The notes: generated by a model not told the origin, from the sequence alone. Positions 26,346-37,629 are shown, counted from the first letter of the stretch. The stretch: 64,000 nucleotides of DNA from Reticulitermes lucifugus (GCA_026260175.1 JAKCWW010000231.1:66647-130646), one strand, 5' to 3'. Numbers and translations are program-made.

Positions 26346-27128
26346 TGTGTTACCAGAATTTATTATAATGAGTGCAGGTATGGATCGCCAAACTTTAATT
26401 TGAAGAGCTCTGCTCTTTGTTGCATATAAAATTGAGGATGGACTACGGGATTCTGAGCACAGCTGGAATATGAAAGCTTTTCAAAGACTTCTATTATAAA
26501 CATGTAGAATAAACCGTTAATTTATATTACGGTAAAAAAATGAGTTAAAGTGTTTTTATCAAAGGAGAGTTTTTTCTACAGAGAAAGCTTAATTACTAGA
26601 AAATGTGAAGAAAAAATTATTCAAAGAAATATTAATATTCCGTTGGCTCTTTCTCTTTGATAATTGAGAGGAATTCATAAAATGCGCAGAATATTACAGC
26701 ATCCTTCTGAAGTACTTATCAAAGGTCTTAGAATTAAGTAGAGGAGTTGAAAGTATGTGTTCATTCTTTGAGGCGTCTTTATAATTCAGGAACTATATTT
26801 CCTTTCAATTAACCTCGACATGCTGTCCCGAATTCATTTGAAAAATAAATTTCAATGTAAGACGTTTCTGTCTTTAGCATTCGTCACTACAAGACGCAGT
26901 GAAATAAATTTGTCCCTGTGAAGCCTATTCCAGGCCTTGCCATGACTAAGGCTGCTAGTAGGCAGCCTGTCGGTGCTGTTCGATCCCAGGCCATTTCATG
27001 TGGGATCTGTAGTGGACAAAGACGGAATAGGACAGTATTGCTTATACCGTGCATGTTTAACAATATAAAGTCACATGTTTACCAACACATGAACTTTCAC
27101 TATTAAAAGTTAATAGTATGTTAAAATG

Positions 27129-27170
27129 CCCTACATATGTTTCGGTCGGTTAACCGGCCATCATCAGGGG
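27129..27170 (-). ncRNA. Hammerhead-like motif (left arm)
   Basis: On the minus strand it reads CTGATGA, T, then GGCCGG with loop TTAA and CCGACC, then GAAAC, then the palindrome ACATATGT, then AGG. It is the mirror copy of 27300-27339. There is one extra base between CTGATGA and stem II compared with the usual hammerhead core, so activity is uncertain. Confidence 0.5.
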
Positions 27171-27299
27171 CGACTAGAGTTACTTAATATAAAAAACATC
27201 CAGAGGTGTGGATTAAAAGAACAGTCCACAGAACCTTCACTGGACTGTTCTTTTAATCCACACCTCTGGATATGTTTTATATTAAGTAACTCTAGTCGC

Positions 27300-27339
27300 C
27301 CCTGATGATGGCCGGTTAACCGACCGAAACATATGTAGG
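27300..27339 (+). ncRNA. Hammerhead-like motif (right arm)
   Basis: CTGATGA at 27302-27308, stem GGCCGG/CCGACC, GAAAC at 27326-27330, palindrome ACATATGT, and a potential GTA cleavage triplet followed by GG that could pair with the CC before CTGATGA. This fits a type-I layout with very short stem III. Confidence 0.5.
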
Positions 27340-27494
27340 ACATTTTAACATACTATTAACTTTTAATAGTGAAAGTGCATGTGTTGGTAAACCTGTGACA
27401 TTATAAGGAATAGGCCAGGTTTACATCCAAGTACTTCGGATTTCCCCTATCAGTATCATTCCACCAGTACTCACCGATTCATTTATCCCTGACC

Positions 27495-29340
27495 CTACAT
27501 AATCTTAGTAACTGGCAGCGTCGTTAAATATCACTCTTAAAGACAACATTATTGCCGTGAATCGTAGGCGAGAGGTGCAAATGAAACTCCCATCATGTAA
27601 ACAGACTGCTGGATTGGTTACACGTTGTGACGTTGTGTCGTGCATGTGGCAGGTTGAAACTGAAGTAATGAAGGTATAAAACTAAAGAAAGAAAATGTTA
27701 ATTTTTTTAATAAGGCTACATATCCAGTATTCTTGAATATGAAAACCGTTACTTTAGTAAATAACCCTAGTTTTAATATTTTGATTGCTTTGTTTTTAGG
27801 TTATTTGGTGACAATATTTCAATTGATGAAATTACTCAGTGTCAGTTTGTAGGATAGTAGTGTGACTTTGAAGAGGTTTACGAAGTGTGCGTTCTGTCCT
27901 TCCTTGAATACTAAGGCATTAGGTTTAATCAAACACCGGATATTTATCCCGCACAAATAAGTGTTAAGTACTGCTATATCAAACAAATAAATTACACCTC
28001 CTTGGAAACTTAAAGTGTGTGATATTAACTCGTCAAATTTCAAGTCATTAAGTAGGTATTTGTAAGGCCTTAGAGTTAAATTTTAATAAATTAACTTTAT
28101 ATCTATAAAAACTATATTTTTAGGATTTTTTAAGGATGATCTGAAAGTGTATATGTTGCCGGCGTGTAGTGTTCACTGGTACTGCGAGGAATGAGTTGGA
28201 CGCTTTGTGGGATGTACCGTTCTTGGCTTGTTTTAAAATACTGGTCTATTTCTTGGAGGGACTAAGTGAAACTACGAAAATGTTCAGTCTTCCCGATGTC
28301 GGTACGGATTTTCTAAGGTGGAACCGCCTGAATACAAGCCTGCAGTCAGCGAATTCAAAGAGTCAAGGAAGGACATTAACTAATTTATTGGACGCAAATA
28401 CGAATTATCTCTGAATATTCTACCAAATAACAAGGCATACATCTGAATTACACGACTCAATAAACATTTTCATTATAACGTAAGATGTGCGTATATGCTT
28501 ATGCACAAACCCTTCTGCAGAAAATGAGGCAAACGTAACCCCGTTGCTATGGAAATTCAAGCCATGTACGAGTACAGTGTGGTACAAAATATGGTAGACG
28601 TAAATACTGTGAACAAGTAACTTGTTCACTCTACAGTGACACTGATAGGGCATTATGAAGGTAGGTGAGAGCTGTCACACTGAAGGTAGCCTACACTTCT
28701 TCAAACTGCTGGCTAGGGGTGGCAGCTATTTTATGCTGTGTAGTGCACGAATGATGACGATTGCTACCATCTGGAGCGCGAAGACGGAGTAGGTTTTTTC
28801 CGATCTACTCTTATATACCAAACTATACGTCATCACATCACCGAAAGCGATCTTTATAGTCATTTCCACGACAAAAGAGCTAAGTACTTCTTCACGACTA
28901 ATAGCCATTCAGATACTCAGTCACTTTTCCTGTTCTGTACTACCGTATTCAAAATTCCCCTCAAAGTCCCTGGTCCTGAGTACCATTTCGAAACATGCCT
29001 GTTCCTAGGGTAACAAGTTGTTAGCCCTCCACGTAATTTAGAAGTTGAAGGACCACCCGTTTTCAGCTATTTGTGGTTGTTTATATGGTATGTTTGTAGA
29101 TATATTTCATACCTAGGAGTCATCTCCTTCATCTTCAACGGAAGGACGTATCATGCTGTTGTAACTTGGGCCCATTTAATTACGTATTTGTAGCTAAATT
29201 TATAATGGTATTTACATAACATTATAAAGCAATGCAGGGTGCACTACATGAAGGTAATGTAGTTGGGGCGTGAAGTGACGCATTTACTCCCTTGTTCCTT
29301 TCTCTTCTTGGTCAACCATAAGCTTGTAGTTCGTAAGAAC
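27495..29340. other. No recognisable gene
   Basis: The small frames at 27819-28043 (minus), 28169-28414 (plus) and 28420-28653 (minus) show no domain or splice support. No repeat family was recognised. Confidence 0.5.
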
Positions 29341-29345
29341 TTTCG

Positions 29346-29367
29346 TTGTGTGTGTGTGTGTGTGTGT
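29346..29367. repeat. (GT)n microsatellite
   Basis: About 11 uninterrupted TG units. Confidence 0.95.
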
Positions 29368-29879
29368 CCTGCAAATAAATTTCCAGCCCTTTAACCAACT
29401 TCATGAAACTTTGTATAAAGTTCATAGACTGCGCAACACCACAACGGCGTGTTTCTCAATTCTCCCTCTCTCTTTCCCACTTTCCTTCCATCGGTTACTT
29501 GGGGGAAGCACCGAGCAAGTTACCGCAAGTGGTAAAGAAACTTGTGCCCGTTTTGAATGTCAGCTGAGACTCCAACTATCCTGAAATTTTTTGTGGTTTT
29601 AGTCAGTGCCTGTTAGAAAATGCCACCGTAGTGCCTGGTGTCAGGCATATATAAACATTCCTTGCAATGCATCGTTCACTAACCGTCCTACAATTCGAAT
29701 GTGTATAGTATGAGCTACTGACAGAATCGTTAAATAAACAATAAATAACTTAATTTTGTCAACAATATCAGCTAATTCATTGTAAAGTGTATCGCGTTTA
29801 CAAGTATACAAAAATAGGAAACTTTGATTGAAGTGAAATTTGTTGTACTCAATATATATCTACCGGTAAGTAGATAGAA

Positions 29880-29915
29880 AGGTTTCGGAGAAATGCAGTC
29901 CCTCCGTCTTCAGGG
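29880..29915 (-). ncRNA. Hammerhead-like motif, CTGAAGACGGAG subtype
   Basis: On the minus strand it reads GCCCTGAAGACGGAG, a loop, then CTCCG and GAAAC. The stem CGGAG/CTCCG is perfect. A CCGGTAGATATATATTG block follows about 20 bases on. The motif at 61750-61795 shares the first 15 bases and a similar CCGGTATATATT block, so both come from one subfamily. Confidence 0.45.
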
Positions 29916-30119
29916 CCAAGCAGTTCAAGAAGAGTAGCAGCACCGGCCAGCTGGTTTCTCTTCTGAGACTGCTTGGCGCTTCTAACTACACAGGATAACA
30001 CAAACACAGAGAAGTGCACCCATGCCCAGAGTGGGTCTAACTTATGGTTTCAGTGTCTGATTTTGGGACCTAAGAGGGACGAGGAAACATGGGAGTAGAG
30101 AAGCCTATATAACGAGGAG

Positions 30120-30500
30120 TTTTGTGGTATGTAGGCCTACTCCTCACCAAAGACTTTTCGGTGATCAAATCAAGAAGAATGGAATGCACGGGGTTTGTGG
30201 CACTTATGGGACACAGGAGAGGTGCATACAGGGTATTGGTGAGGGAGACTTGAGGGATGGAGACCACTTGGAAGACCTAGGCGTAGATGGGACGATAATA
30301 CTAAAATGGGCCTTCAAAAAGTGAGAGGGGGAGGCATGGACTGGATCGATCTGACTCAGGATAGGGACAGGTGGCGGGCGCTTCTGAATGCGGTCATGAA
30401 CCTTCGGGTTCCATAAAATGCGGGGAATTTCTTGACTAGCTGAGGACCTGTTCGCTTGTCAGAAAGGATTCTGCTCCATGGAGTTAGTTAGTTGGGTTCA
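30120..30500 (+). pseudogene. LINE 3' end with reverse-transcriptase tail, copy 2
   Basis: The frame from 30161 encodes [17 protein letters not shown] and AYRVLV. A shifted frame from about 30257 encodes [13 protein letters not shown], then [18 protein letters not shown] and [10 protein letters not shown] followed by a stop near 30415. This is the same C-terminus as in copies 1 and 3. The 3' UTR contains AATGCGGGGAATTTCTTGAC and ends near AGTTAGTTAGTT (30483-30494), the simple tail. Severely 5'-truncated, with one visible frameshift. Confidence 0.85.
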
Positions 30501-30504
30501 ATAT

Positions 30505-32545
30505 CTGAGAATTTAAATACCTTCCACACCTTAATCTCTGTAGGCACTGTAATGCACGGTTTTGTCACAGAAATACCACAAAGCCTATTCTTTTATTCTT
30601 CGAAATCTGTATCCAGTCTGTCGTAATCTCCCAGAATCAACTTTTCTAAAACGGTCACTAAATCCTGTTCAAGTGATTTTCTTATTACTTCTTTCATCTA
30701 CCTTATAAGCAAGATGTAGAAGCTGCTGGAATGCACACTACTGCAGAAGTTTTGTTGTTGACAGTCTCATAAACAGAGCCATAAGCAAACGCAGGCTCAG
30801 AAATCATTTTCCGGTATTTTTCTTTAAATTTTGTAGCTGCATTACATCGACATATGACTTATGTTCTGATGCTTCACTACTGTATCTTCTTGCATTTGAG
30901 GGCTAGGAAAATTTTGCCTGCACCATCCTCAGAGTTTATTTTCAACGTTCCTTTCGTCTGCCTGTTACATTTCGGTCCCTCTTAAAGTTTAAAATTCCAT
31001 GCCTTAGTGACATAAATATTTTATTCTACGTAGGTCTAACAAAATTGTGAATTCAGCAGTAATTTTTTTTTCGAAAAATGTGTAACGCATATTCCATGGC
31101 GGCCTGAATATTTTTGTTTCACATCAACGACTGTACGTCAGCACAAAAGCAACTTGTACATATGTGTATTGTACTTGTGTATATTTGTGTTCAAAAACAT
31201 CGATAATGCCGGTATTATTTCGAGCTTGGGTCTAGTGAAAGTGTGGGCTGGACTATACCCTACTTTGTGACAAGTCACGTGATTCTTCGTGTTGTGCGAC
31301 CATACAAGTTTATACCATGTATATATGTATATATACTGCGTCATTATCTAACATGTAAAACTTGGGGGAGAAACTTGACAATCAGTTTATGTTTTCGCGG
31401 AAATACTGCACAGAGGAACCGTCGTTATAATGGAGCAGTGGACTGTAATGTTGCTTCTGGGAAATATATGGTGACCTTTCCGCCCGCGTGACCTTCATGC
31501 CTCTGACACATTCCAAATATTAGAACTGGGTTGATAGGCTGTTAAAAGACATCGTGCCAGGGTAGGAGTTCAATTCGGGATGAAATGGATCCAGAAGCAT
31601 GAAAAAAAGTTCCATAAATCTACGCTTCTAAGTGTAGTTAAGTAGTGTAGCGTAGTATATTATATAATTATCTCTTCGCTAAAAAATTTTATTTAGGAAG
31701 ATAATGATTCCTGCATTGCGAGATTTGGTTTCTTGCAGCGGTGTTGTTGAAGATTCAATTTTTTTTAATGTTGGGCAATTTCGGCTGATGTATATATTTA
31801 CCTGTCTATTAGAAAGCATTATAATCCTCAGAAACGTGGATAAATATATACTAGTTGATACGGCACGGTATCCCATAAGACTTTGATCCTCGATTCCTAC
31901 ACCCTTTAAATTATTTTAACTGTATAATCAAGCTAATATCTTATGAATATAATTACGGTGAAATTTAAATTTTAGTATTTCCAGTATATGCTGGCAGACT
32001 GGAACGTCTCGAATTTGACGATGTATGAAAAACATTTATACTTTAAATGTGTTTCGTTAAATAATTGCATCACTTGTTTACCAAAGATTTGATGTAAACA
32101 CATTTAACATTTACGTCTGATGTCATAGCGTGTCTTATGCACCAACAAATGTTTTAATGTGATCAATTTTAAGTGGTACAAGGATTTCAAACTCTTGATC
32201 CAACCACTGTAATGAAGCATGATGTAGAGTACATAGGTCTTAATCCGCCGTGTCTAAGGTAGAAACACGAAGCTCTGTGAACTTTAGGGTTTTATCAGAT
32301 TAAGAAGCTTATTCTCCATCCAGACTGCACGACAGCTGCAAATATGGATGTAGGTAATGCTTTTACGTCGTGCTAGTAGTTAAGTGAGGCAGCGTGAAGC
32401 CTGTATCGTGCACTCGTGTACTGAAAATTGCTGATAGGAATATTCGATACATGTAATTGGATAAGTTTTGATCAGATTTAACACTGGGTTTATATAAAAT
32501 CTAACACACTGATCCCATGCTTAAATAAACATGCACTAAATGCGT
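30505..32545. other. No recognisable gene
   Basis: The short frames at 31138-31344 and 31243-31491 overlap on opposite strands and have no family signal. A SINE-like box-B string (GGAGTTCAATTCGGG) at about 31566 is too isolated to call. Confidence 0.5.
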
Positions 32546-32552
32546 AGTTGTG

Positions 32553-32669
32553 TAAGTGTACTGGCTCTTGATATATATTACTTCCGAGGCAGCCTACATA
32601 CTTAATACATTAATCGTTAAGTACGTAGGCTGCCTCGGAAATACTGTATATCAAGATCCAGTACACTTA
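32553..32669. mobile_element. Inverted repeat with 53-bp arms
   Basis: Left arm 32553-32605 and right arm 32617-32669 are near-exact reverse complements (TAAGTGTACTGG ... CCAGTACACTTA at the ends, CCGAGGCAGCCTAC/GTAGGCTGCCTCGG inside), with an 11-base loop. No coding content. A hammerhead-like motif starts 114 bases downstream, so the two may belong to one element. Confidence 0.8.
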
Positions 32670-32782
32670 TAAAACTGTTCTACAAAGAATTGTCTTCACT
32701 TTACTTATTTGATTCTTTTACACCATGTGAACAGTGTATACAAGTGGATAATTTGGATTTATGCGGTATTGCATTGGTTTGG

Positions 32783-32824
32783 TTCCCTGATGATGGTCCC
32801 CTGTGGATCGAAACATATAGGAAT
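32783..32824 (+). ncRNA. Hammerhead-like motif
   Basis: CTGATGA at 32787-32793, stem GGTCC/GGATC (one G-T pair), then GAAAC at 32810-32814 and ATATAGG. TTCC before the core can pair with GGAA after the possible ATA cleavage triplet, giving a 4-bp stem I. This is one of the better copies. Confidence 0.55.
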
Positions 32825-33097
32825 ATTGAGTGTAATATTATAAATAAAGTTTATAAGAAAAAAATATTGTGCACTTGTTGATTGAGTGGTGCGAATTTGT
32901 TATCGACAGTGCACGGAACGAACAATACACAGCGTGTCTGATTTGATGAGAATCCGAAAGAAACTGTGCTGTATTGATAAGAGCGTATCGGCGGAATTAC
33001 GCTGTTGTGAAGGCTTACAGCTGGGAATCGAATAGTTGATGACAGGCTGGAAGCTTAACACATCAAAGTACAAGCTTATTACGTAAGGGTGAGGTAA

Positions 33098-33163
33098 ATG
33101 TCTGAAACTGCGGAACTAGATACCAACAAATCAGCTATTCCAATCAAAATAGATTTCCCTTCC
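33098..33163 (+). CDS. Candidate first coding exon (speculative)
   Basis: ATG at 33098 opens 22 codons beginning MSETAELDTNKSAIP and ends at a strong GTAAGTG donor (33164). The peptide is polar and plausible for a protein N-terminus. There is no conservation evidence, and the frame stays open for only about ten codons past the donor. It does not match the phase of the candidate exon at 58412. Chance, or part of an unrecognised mobile element, is quite possible. Confidence 0.2.
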
Positions 33164-33410
33164 GTAAGTGAATTCTGTAAATTTGAACGCTGAATTGAAA
33201 GATTAGGTGTAATTGATTTACGTATTTATTTAGGATTCTGTTGACGTAATAGCAGTAGCTTACATGGAAGATTAATCCGCATGAATGTCATTACTTTTGT
33301 ATTCCTGTGTTCCTACAGGGCATACAGTGGCAGATCCAGACATGAAGGACAGGCTTTCAGGTGTTTCAATAATTCCCAGACCCATTTGTTTTATACTAGA
33401 GGGGGAACTG

Positions 33411-33775
33411 ACTGACTGACTAACTAACTAACCTCATGCAGTAGAATCCTTCTTAAGAAGCTAACAGGTCAAGAAATTCCCCGCATTTTATGGAACCCGA
33501 CGGTTCATTACCGCATTCACAGCAACCCGCCACCTGTACCTATCCTGAGCCATATTAATCCAGTCCATGCCCCCATCCCAATTCTAGAAGATCTATTTTA
33601 ATATTATCATCTCATCTAGGCCTGGGTCTTCCAAGTGGTCTCCTTCCCTCAGGTCTCCCGCCAAGATCCTGTATGCACCTCTCCCCTCCCCCAAGCGTGC
33701 TACATGCCCCACCAACCTCATTCTTCCTGATTTGATCACCCGAATAATATTTGGTGATGAGTACAGATCATTAAG
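33411..33775 (-). pseudogene. LINE 3' end with reverse-transcriptase tail, copy 3
   Basis: The minus strand encodes [28 protein letters not shown] and AYRILAG. After a frameshift come [17 protein letters not shown] and [10 protein letters not shown] with a stop, matching copies 1 and 2. The 3' UTR shares CGGGGAATTTCTTGACC with copy 2. It ends at the plus-strand ACTG and ACTA repeats 33411-33440, the LINE's short simple tail. Only the last 120 or so codons remain. Confidence 0.85.
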
Positions 33776-33962
33776 TACCAGAGGGAGAACAGTGATTATA
33801 TATAACCGAAGAGAGGATCTGCATGTAACAGAAACGAATTAATGAAGCATCTTGTGCGAGTCTTAAACTCTAGGATTTCCTCTGCTCCATTAACTTGCTT
33901 TTGTTTATAACTTCACAGCTTTCCTGTATGACATGAATGCATCCTTAACATACTAACCGGAA

Positions 33963-34002
33963 CCCTGAAGATAGAGACGGCGTGTTCGTCTGCAGTTTGG
34001 GT
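33963..34002 (+). ncRNA. Possible degraded hammerhead-like motif
   Basis: CCCTGAAGA followed by GAGACG, loop, CGTCT and then GCAGTTTGGG in place of GAAAC. The hairpin is intact but the second core block is lost. Confidence 0.2.
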
Positions 34003-34360
34003 ATCCATGTACAAGACTACAAAGTGTCACAGGCCAGAACACCAAAACCTGAGAAATTATTAGTTACTGAAGAGACAATATAAGGGGTAATAATAACTAA
34101 TGTGTCAAGTGCAGCTTCACACTTTGTAGCGTGCAAGAATTAGTATTATATTTTGATTTATCAAGGAGTTTGTGGTGTTACACGAAGTTAATGGAAATTG
34201 TATTTTTAAAACCGTATTATAGTTTTATTAATATATATGTTGCGGAAGTTCGCTGTCAGTGTGGGATCTAACATTAAATCTTCCGTGACATATTCAAATA
34301 CTTGAAATTGATATGTGGGCCCTTATTATACCTTGATATTAACAGAATTAAAATCTTCCA

Positions 34361-34400
34361 CTGCTGGTTTCGGCAGCTTTATGTCATCTTCATGTGGCTG
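34361..34400 (-). ncRNA. Hammerhead-like motif, diverged
   Basis: On the minus strand it reads ATGAAGATGACATAAAGCTG, then CCGAAAC, then CAGCAG. The GAAAC block and the GAAGATG block are present at the usual spacing; stem II is poor. Confidence 0.3.
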
Positions 34401-34850
34401 CACACTGTAGAGCATTGGTGCTAAACCTGACGAACTCCCTGGAGTAGGGTCTTTTGCAGAAGGCAATAGAATGTTGATCAAGGAATGCCATATATCCTAT
34501 CAAATTAGATTATAACAGATCGGTATACCAATAATATTTGCCGTTGGCCGCGTACAAATTTTAGTTTCGAAGAACCTGAGAGTATAAGAATACATAAGCG
34601 AGAAAACTTCTATTTGCCTTGTACTTATTAAACGTTATTCCAAAATTTACCGATTCTGCGAAGTACATATATGCGAGCCCGAAGTGAAGCTCGCAAATTT
34701 TTACGTCAACTCTGTGCGTAAAACGTATAGATAAATTTAATTTTAGAATCTTAATATATATATAAACATGTATTTACCACTTTATATTTATTCATATATA
34801 TTTTTAAATTTTTAAAAATGCATTACTCTACAAATTTTTGTAGGTGCATG

Positions 34851-34891
34851 AACTGAAGATGACCAATCAAAGGCCGAAACATGTTGCCATA
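34851..34891 (+). ncRNA. Hammerhead-like motif
   Basis: CTGAAGA at 34853-34859, stem GACC/GGCC (one mismatch), GAAAC at 34876 and palindrome ACATGT. The core has A in place of the T of CTGATGA, as in the copies at 49391 and 51231. Confidence 0.45.
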
Positions 34892-35047
34892 TAACTGTGT
34901 AGCATGTGCAGTAATCAAGGTGTTTTAACGGTGAAAATCTATTTCTGTATAATTGCGGTGAAACTTCATACCCCCTCTCTTCTCCAGCTGGCATATTAAC
35001 CTTCCATGCTTTTTCACACACAATTTTTTGCTCTATAATTCCTGCAG

Positions 35048-35281
35048 GCCGATCCCAGTGGCAGTGCGGTCTAGGGCGTGGGTCTTCGGCCGCTCGCTTA
35101 CTAGGATCGTGGGTTTGAATCCCACCGGGGGCATGGANNNNNNNNNNNNNNNNNNNNNNNNNNNNNNNNNNNNNNNNNNNNNNNNNNNNNNNNNNNNNNN
35201 NNNNNNNNNNNNNNNNNNNNNNCCTCGACGAAACGAGGAGGCCCAGGCCCATATAGGGCTGTCGAGCCATAGGGGAAAAAA
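35048..35281 (+). repeat. Family-2 tRNA-derived SINE, copy 2 (interior is Ns)
   Basis: The head GATCCCAGTGGCAGTGCGG and box B GGGTTTGAATCCCACC (about 35110-35125) are visible. After the N-run the end reads CCTCGACG ... GAGCCATAGGGG plus an A run. ATAATTCCTGCAG occurs exactly at 35035-35047 and 35282-35294, a perfect 13-base target-site duplication. The element with its Ns is 234 bases, close to the complete copy at 43751-43985. Confidence 0.9.
35138..35222. other. Run of 85 N
   Basis: Unresolved bases inside the SINE. Frames that cross it, including the 174-aa minus-strand one at 34812-35336, are artefacts. Confidence 0.99.
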
Positions 35282-35294
35282 ATAATTCCTGCAG

Positions 35295-37620
35295 TTCAAT
35301 CAGCCTTCTTAAATAACGTAAACAAAATTGGAGCATTTAACGCGTGCCGCTCTTTGGACGTCTTTGCCCACGTCGGGCACTCCGAATATTCCCCAACTCT
35401 CTCCTCTTCCTCCTTTCTGGAATCCTCCACCCCCACCACTACTACTGTCTCTTACTCCGTAGTTGTCTGCAAAAAGACGGACACAATCAGTGTTTTTCAG
35501 TGTCTGCATGTATTCATTCGGCTGTTGTAGTGAAGCGCGGGTACAATGCGGCTAGTGTATTTGTAGTGAAGCAACAAGTTTATGGAAACGTAATTTCTTA
35601 GTGAATTAAATTAAAAAGCGTGTGCAATTCAGAGCGAGTGTTTTGAACACTAATTACATTGGCGCAGTGTATACTTGTGTGTTTTTTTTAGCAAATACCT
35701 CTCATTAAGTGGATGCCATCAGTTGTTAATGCCGACTGTGCGGAACAAAGGTAAATATTTAAAAGTGTGTAGACTCAGATACAGAATGGTAAGAAGTAAA
35801 GCATGCCCTGTGTACACCAGGAAATAATGTAACTTTTCATTGGAAAACTTGAAAGGAAAAGAGAACACTTGGGAGAAATGTGCTTCTATGGGAAGATAGG
35901 ATTAAAATAATTCTTGGAGACGGTAGCTACGAAGCTGTGGACTGAATTAAACTTGGTTAAACGTATGGAGTGGTAGTGTTTTGTGAAAACGAAACCATGA
36001 AATTAAGATATTTCTTGGCGAATGTTGTCGGGGATATGACAAAGTGAAGCCTGGTGTAAATGAACCAACGTTTTGGGGGAATCCACTGCCACCATAATCT
36101 ACCCTTAAAAAGAAGTTAGTCTGTCCGAAATTAGTAAATTTCTACCAGACCAAACGATTTCTCTTCCCAAAATATAGTGTTCTTTATAGTTAGCGTCCTG
36201 AGAAACTCAAATATTACTTAATAATTGTCTTGACTAGTGAGATATAAATTTTTCAAGCAAGTCTAATTAATGTAGGTGTGCTGTGTACGTAGCTTTCAGT
36301 TGGTCTGTTAATTTCTTGAAGCCGGAAGTTAATCAAAATAATATGTAACATTTTATTCTACCCCACAGAAGACACTGCATCTTCATTAACACGGGAAATA
36401 GGTTTAGGCTGTGTAGGAAAATAATCATTTTTTAAGTCTGTGAATCGTACAAAACACAGATGCACACTGTGGGAAAGCTGATTTATTTAACGTTTTAAAG
36501 GGATAATGATTCTGTATTTTAATATAACAATTCCGTTATTGGAAATTTTCTACGGCTTATTCAAGATTTGTTATTCAAAATATGAAATTCAAATGAAATC
36601 TATAATTTTGAAAAAAAATGTGCTACTGATTATTAGGTGTATTTGTTATTTAGCGTCATTTAATTACTTAGTTATATAAGTAATTACTTAGTCATTTTTC
36701 ACGATGCAATGTTTTCCCGCATAAAACAGGGATTGTTTCGCAGTGATATAGAGAAGGCCACGCAGGTCAACCTAGTGCCTGCTGTAGCCCTATTTACCTG
36801 TAATTCGACGGAAAACAGTTTATATTATGAGACTTTTTCTTTACTGCAGATGAATGGCGCATTTGTGTCACATAACAGGCTAAAACGCATCATTTCGTTT
36901 CATTACATACAAATAAACCTTTAATTTAGTCAAATACCATGGTCTGAGACACTTTTGACTGTTAATGACGGGATTGCATGGTATTAGAGGCTAGTGGCAT
37001 ACGAAGTAGTGGCTGTCGCGTCCTGATTAGCCGTAATGATTACAGATTGATTCACGCTTAACCAAACACGACAACGAGAGGTCCGTAGAACTGCAACGTA
37101 CTTTACACCTCTAAACGCACACGATAAATACATTGGCGTGACGACGACGATAAGTCACAAGTACGCCAGACGTGTGTTAACGTATTTGTGTCTGTTTGCT
37201 GTTTGTTGCGATCTACAGATCCCGTAACGCACAGGTGGTTTTTGTAGACGGTACGTGCTACATTTTGTCTCGTTATCGAAAAATTTCTTTGTCCGCCTTA
37301 GCATATTGCACCATAGGGGAGACATGCTTACTCTCCACCTCAGGCTTATCTATTTAAAAAGCCTTTGTTCACAAAGTTAGGAAATTCTATTCTTTCTTTA
37401 ATAAAAGCAATAGTTATGACTAAACATGAGAAAGTAATGCATAGTAAGTGCCCTTCTGAGTGCCTTCATTTCTTCTTGCCTCTTGTACTTGCAATTTATT
37501 GGTTCAGGTTTGACAACACACACTTTTGTTTTGTGGTGAAGGGCCCCGCAGAAGATGCTACAGACGCACCGCAGCCTAGAGGCTTATTGTGTAACCCTGT
37601 GATGAAGGTTATTAATTTTT
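35295..37620. other. No recognisable gene
   Basis: Frames at 35344-35601, 36709-36924 and 37365-37640 show no domain. The last one ends inside the SINE at 37630. Confidence 0.5.
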
Positions 37621-37629
37621 TTTTTCATT

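Larger units (their letters stand above)
27070..27399. mobile_element. Large inverted-repeat element carrying hammerhead-like motifs
   Basis: Left arm 27070-27228 and right arm 27241-27399 are 159 bases each and nearly perfect reverse complements, separated by a 12-base loop. Each arm holds the CTGATGA...GAAAC motif, in opposite orientation. There is no open frame. The SINE halves and the 12-base direct repeat outside show that it is an insertion. The arrangement fits a pair of Penelope-like pseudo-LTRs inserted head to head, or a fold-back element that has captured the motif. Confidence 0.8.
26920..27490 (+). repeat. Family-3 SINE split by an insertion
   Basis: The head half (TCGATCCCAGGCC, then GGGATCTGTAGTGGACAAAG) lies at 26920-27035. 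The 3' half (AAGTACTTCGGATTTCCCC, then ATTCCACCAGTACTCACCG) lies at 27407-27490. Both match the reverse complement of the intact copy at 37630-37812. The break holds the inverted-repeat element 27036-27406. GGAATAGGACAG (27024-27035) and GGAATAGGCCAG (27407-27418) look like its target-site duplication. Confidence 0.75.

Noticed and set aside
28978-29015. CTGAG...CGAAACATG as hammerhead-like motif
   Set aside because: No stem II and a damaged first core block; likely chance.
34812-35336. 174-aa minus-strand open frame, the longest in the window
   Set aside because: It crosses 85 Ns and consists of SINE and flank; the unknown residues make it look open.
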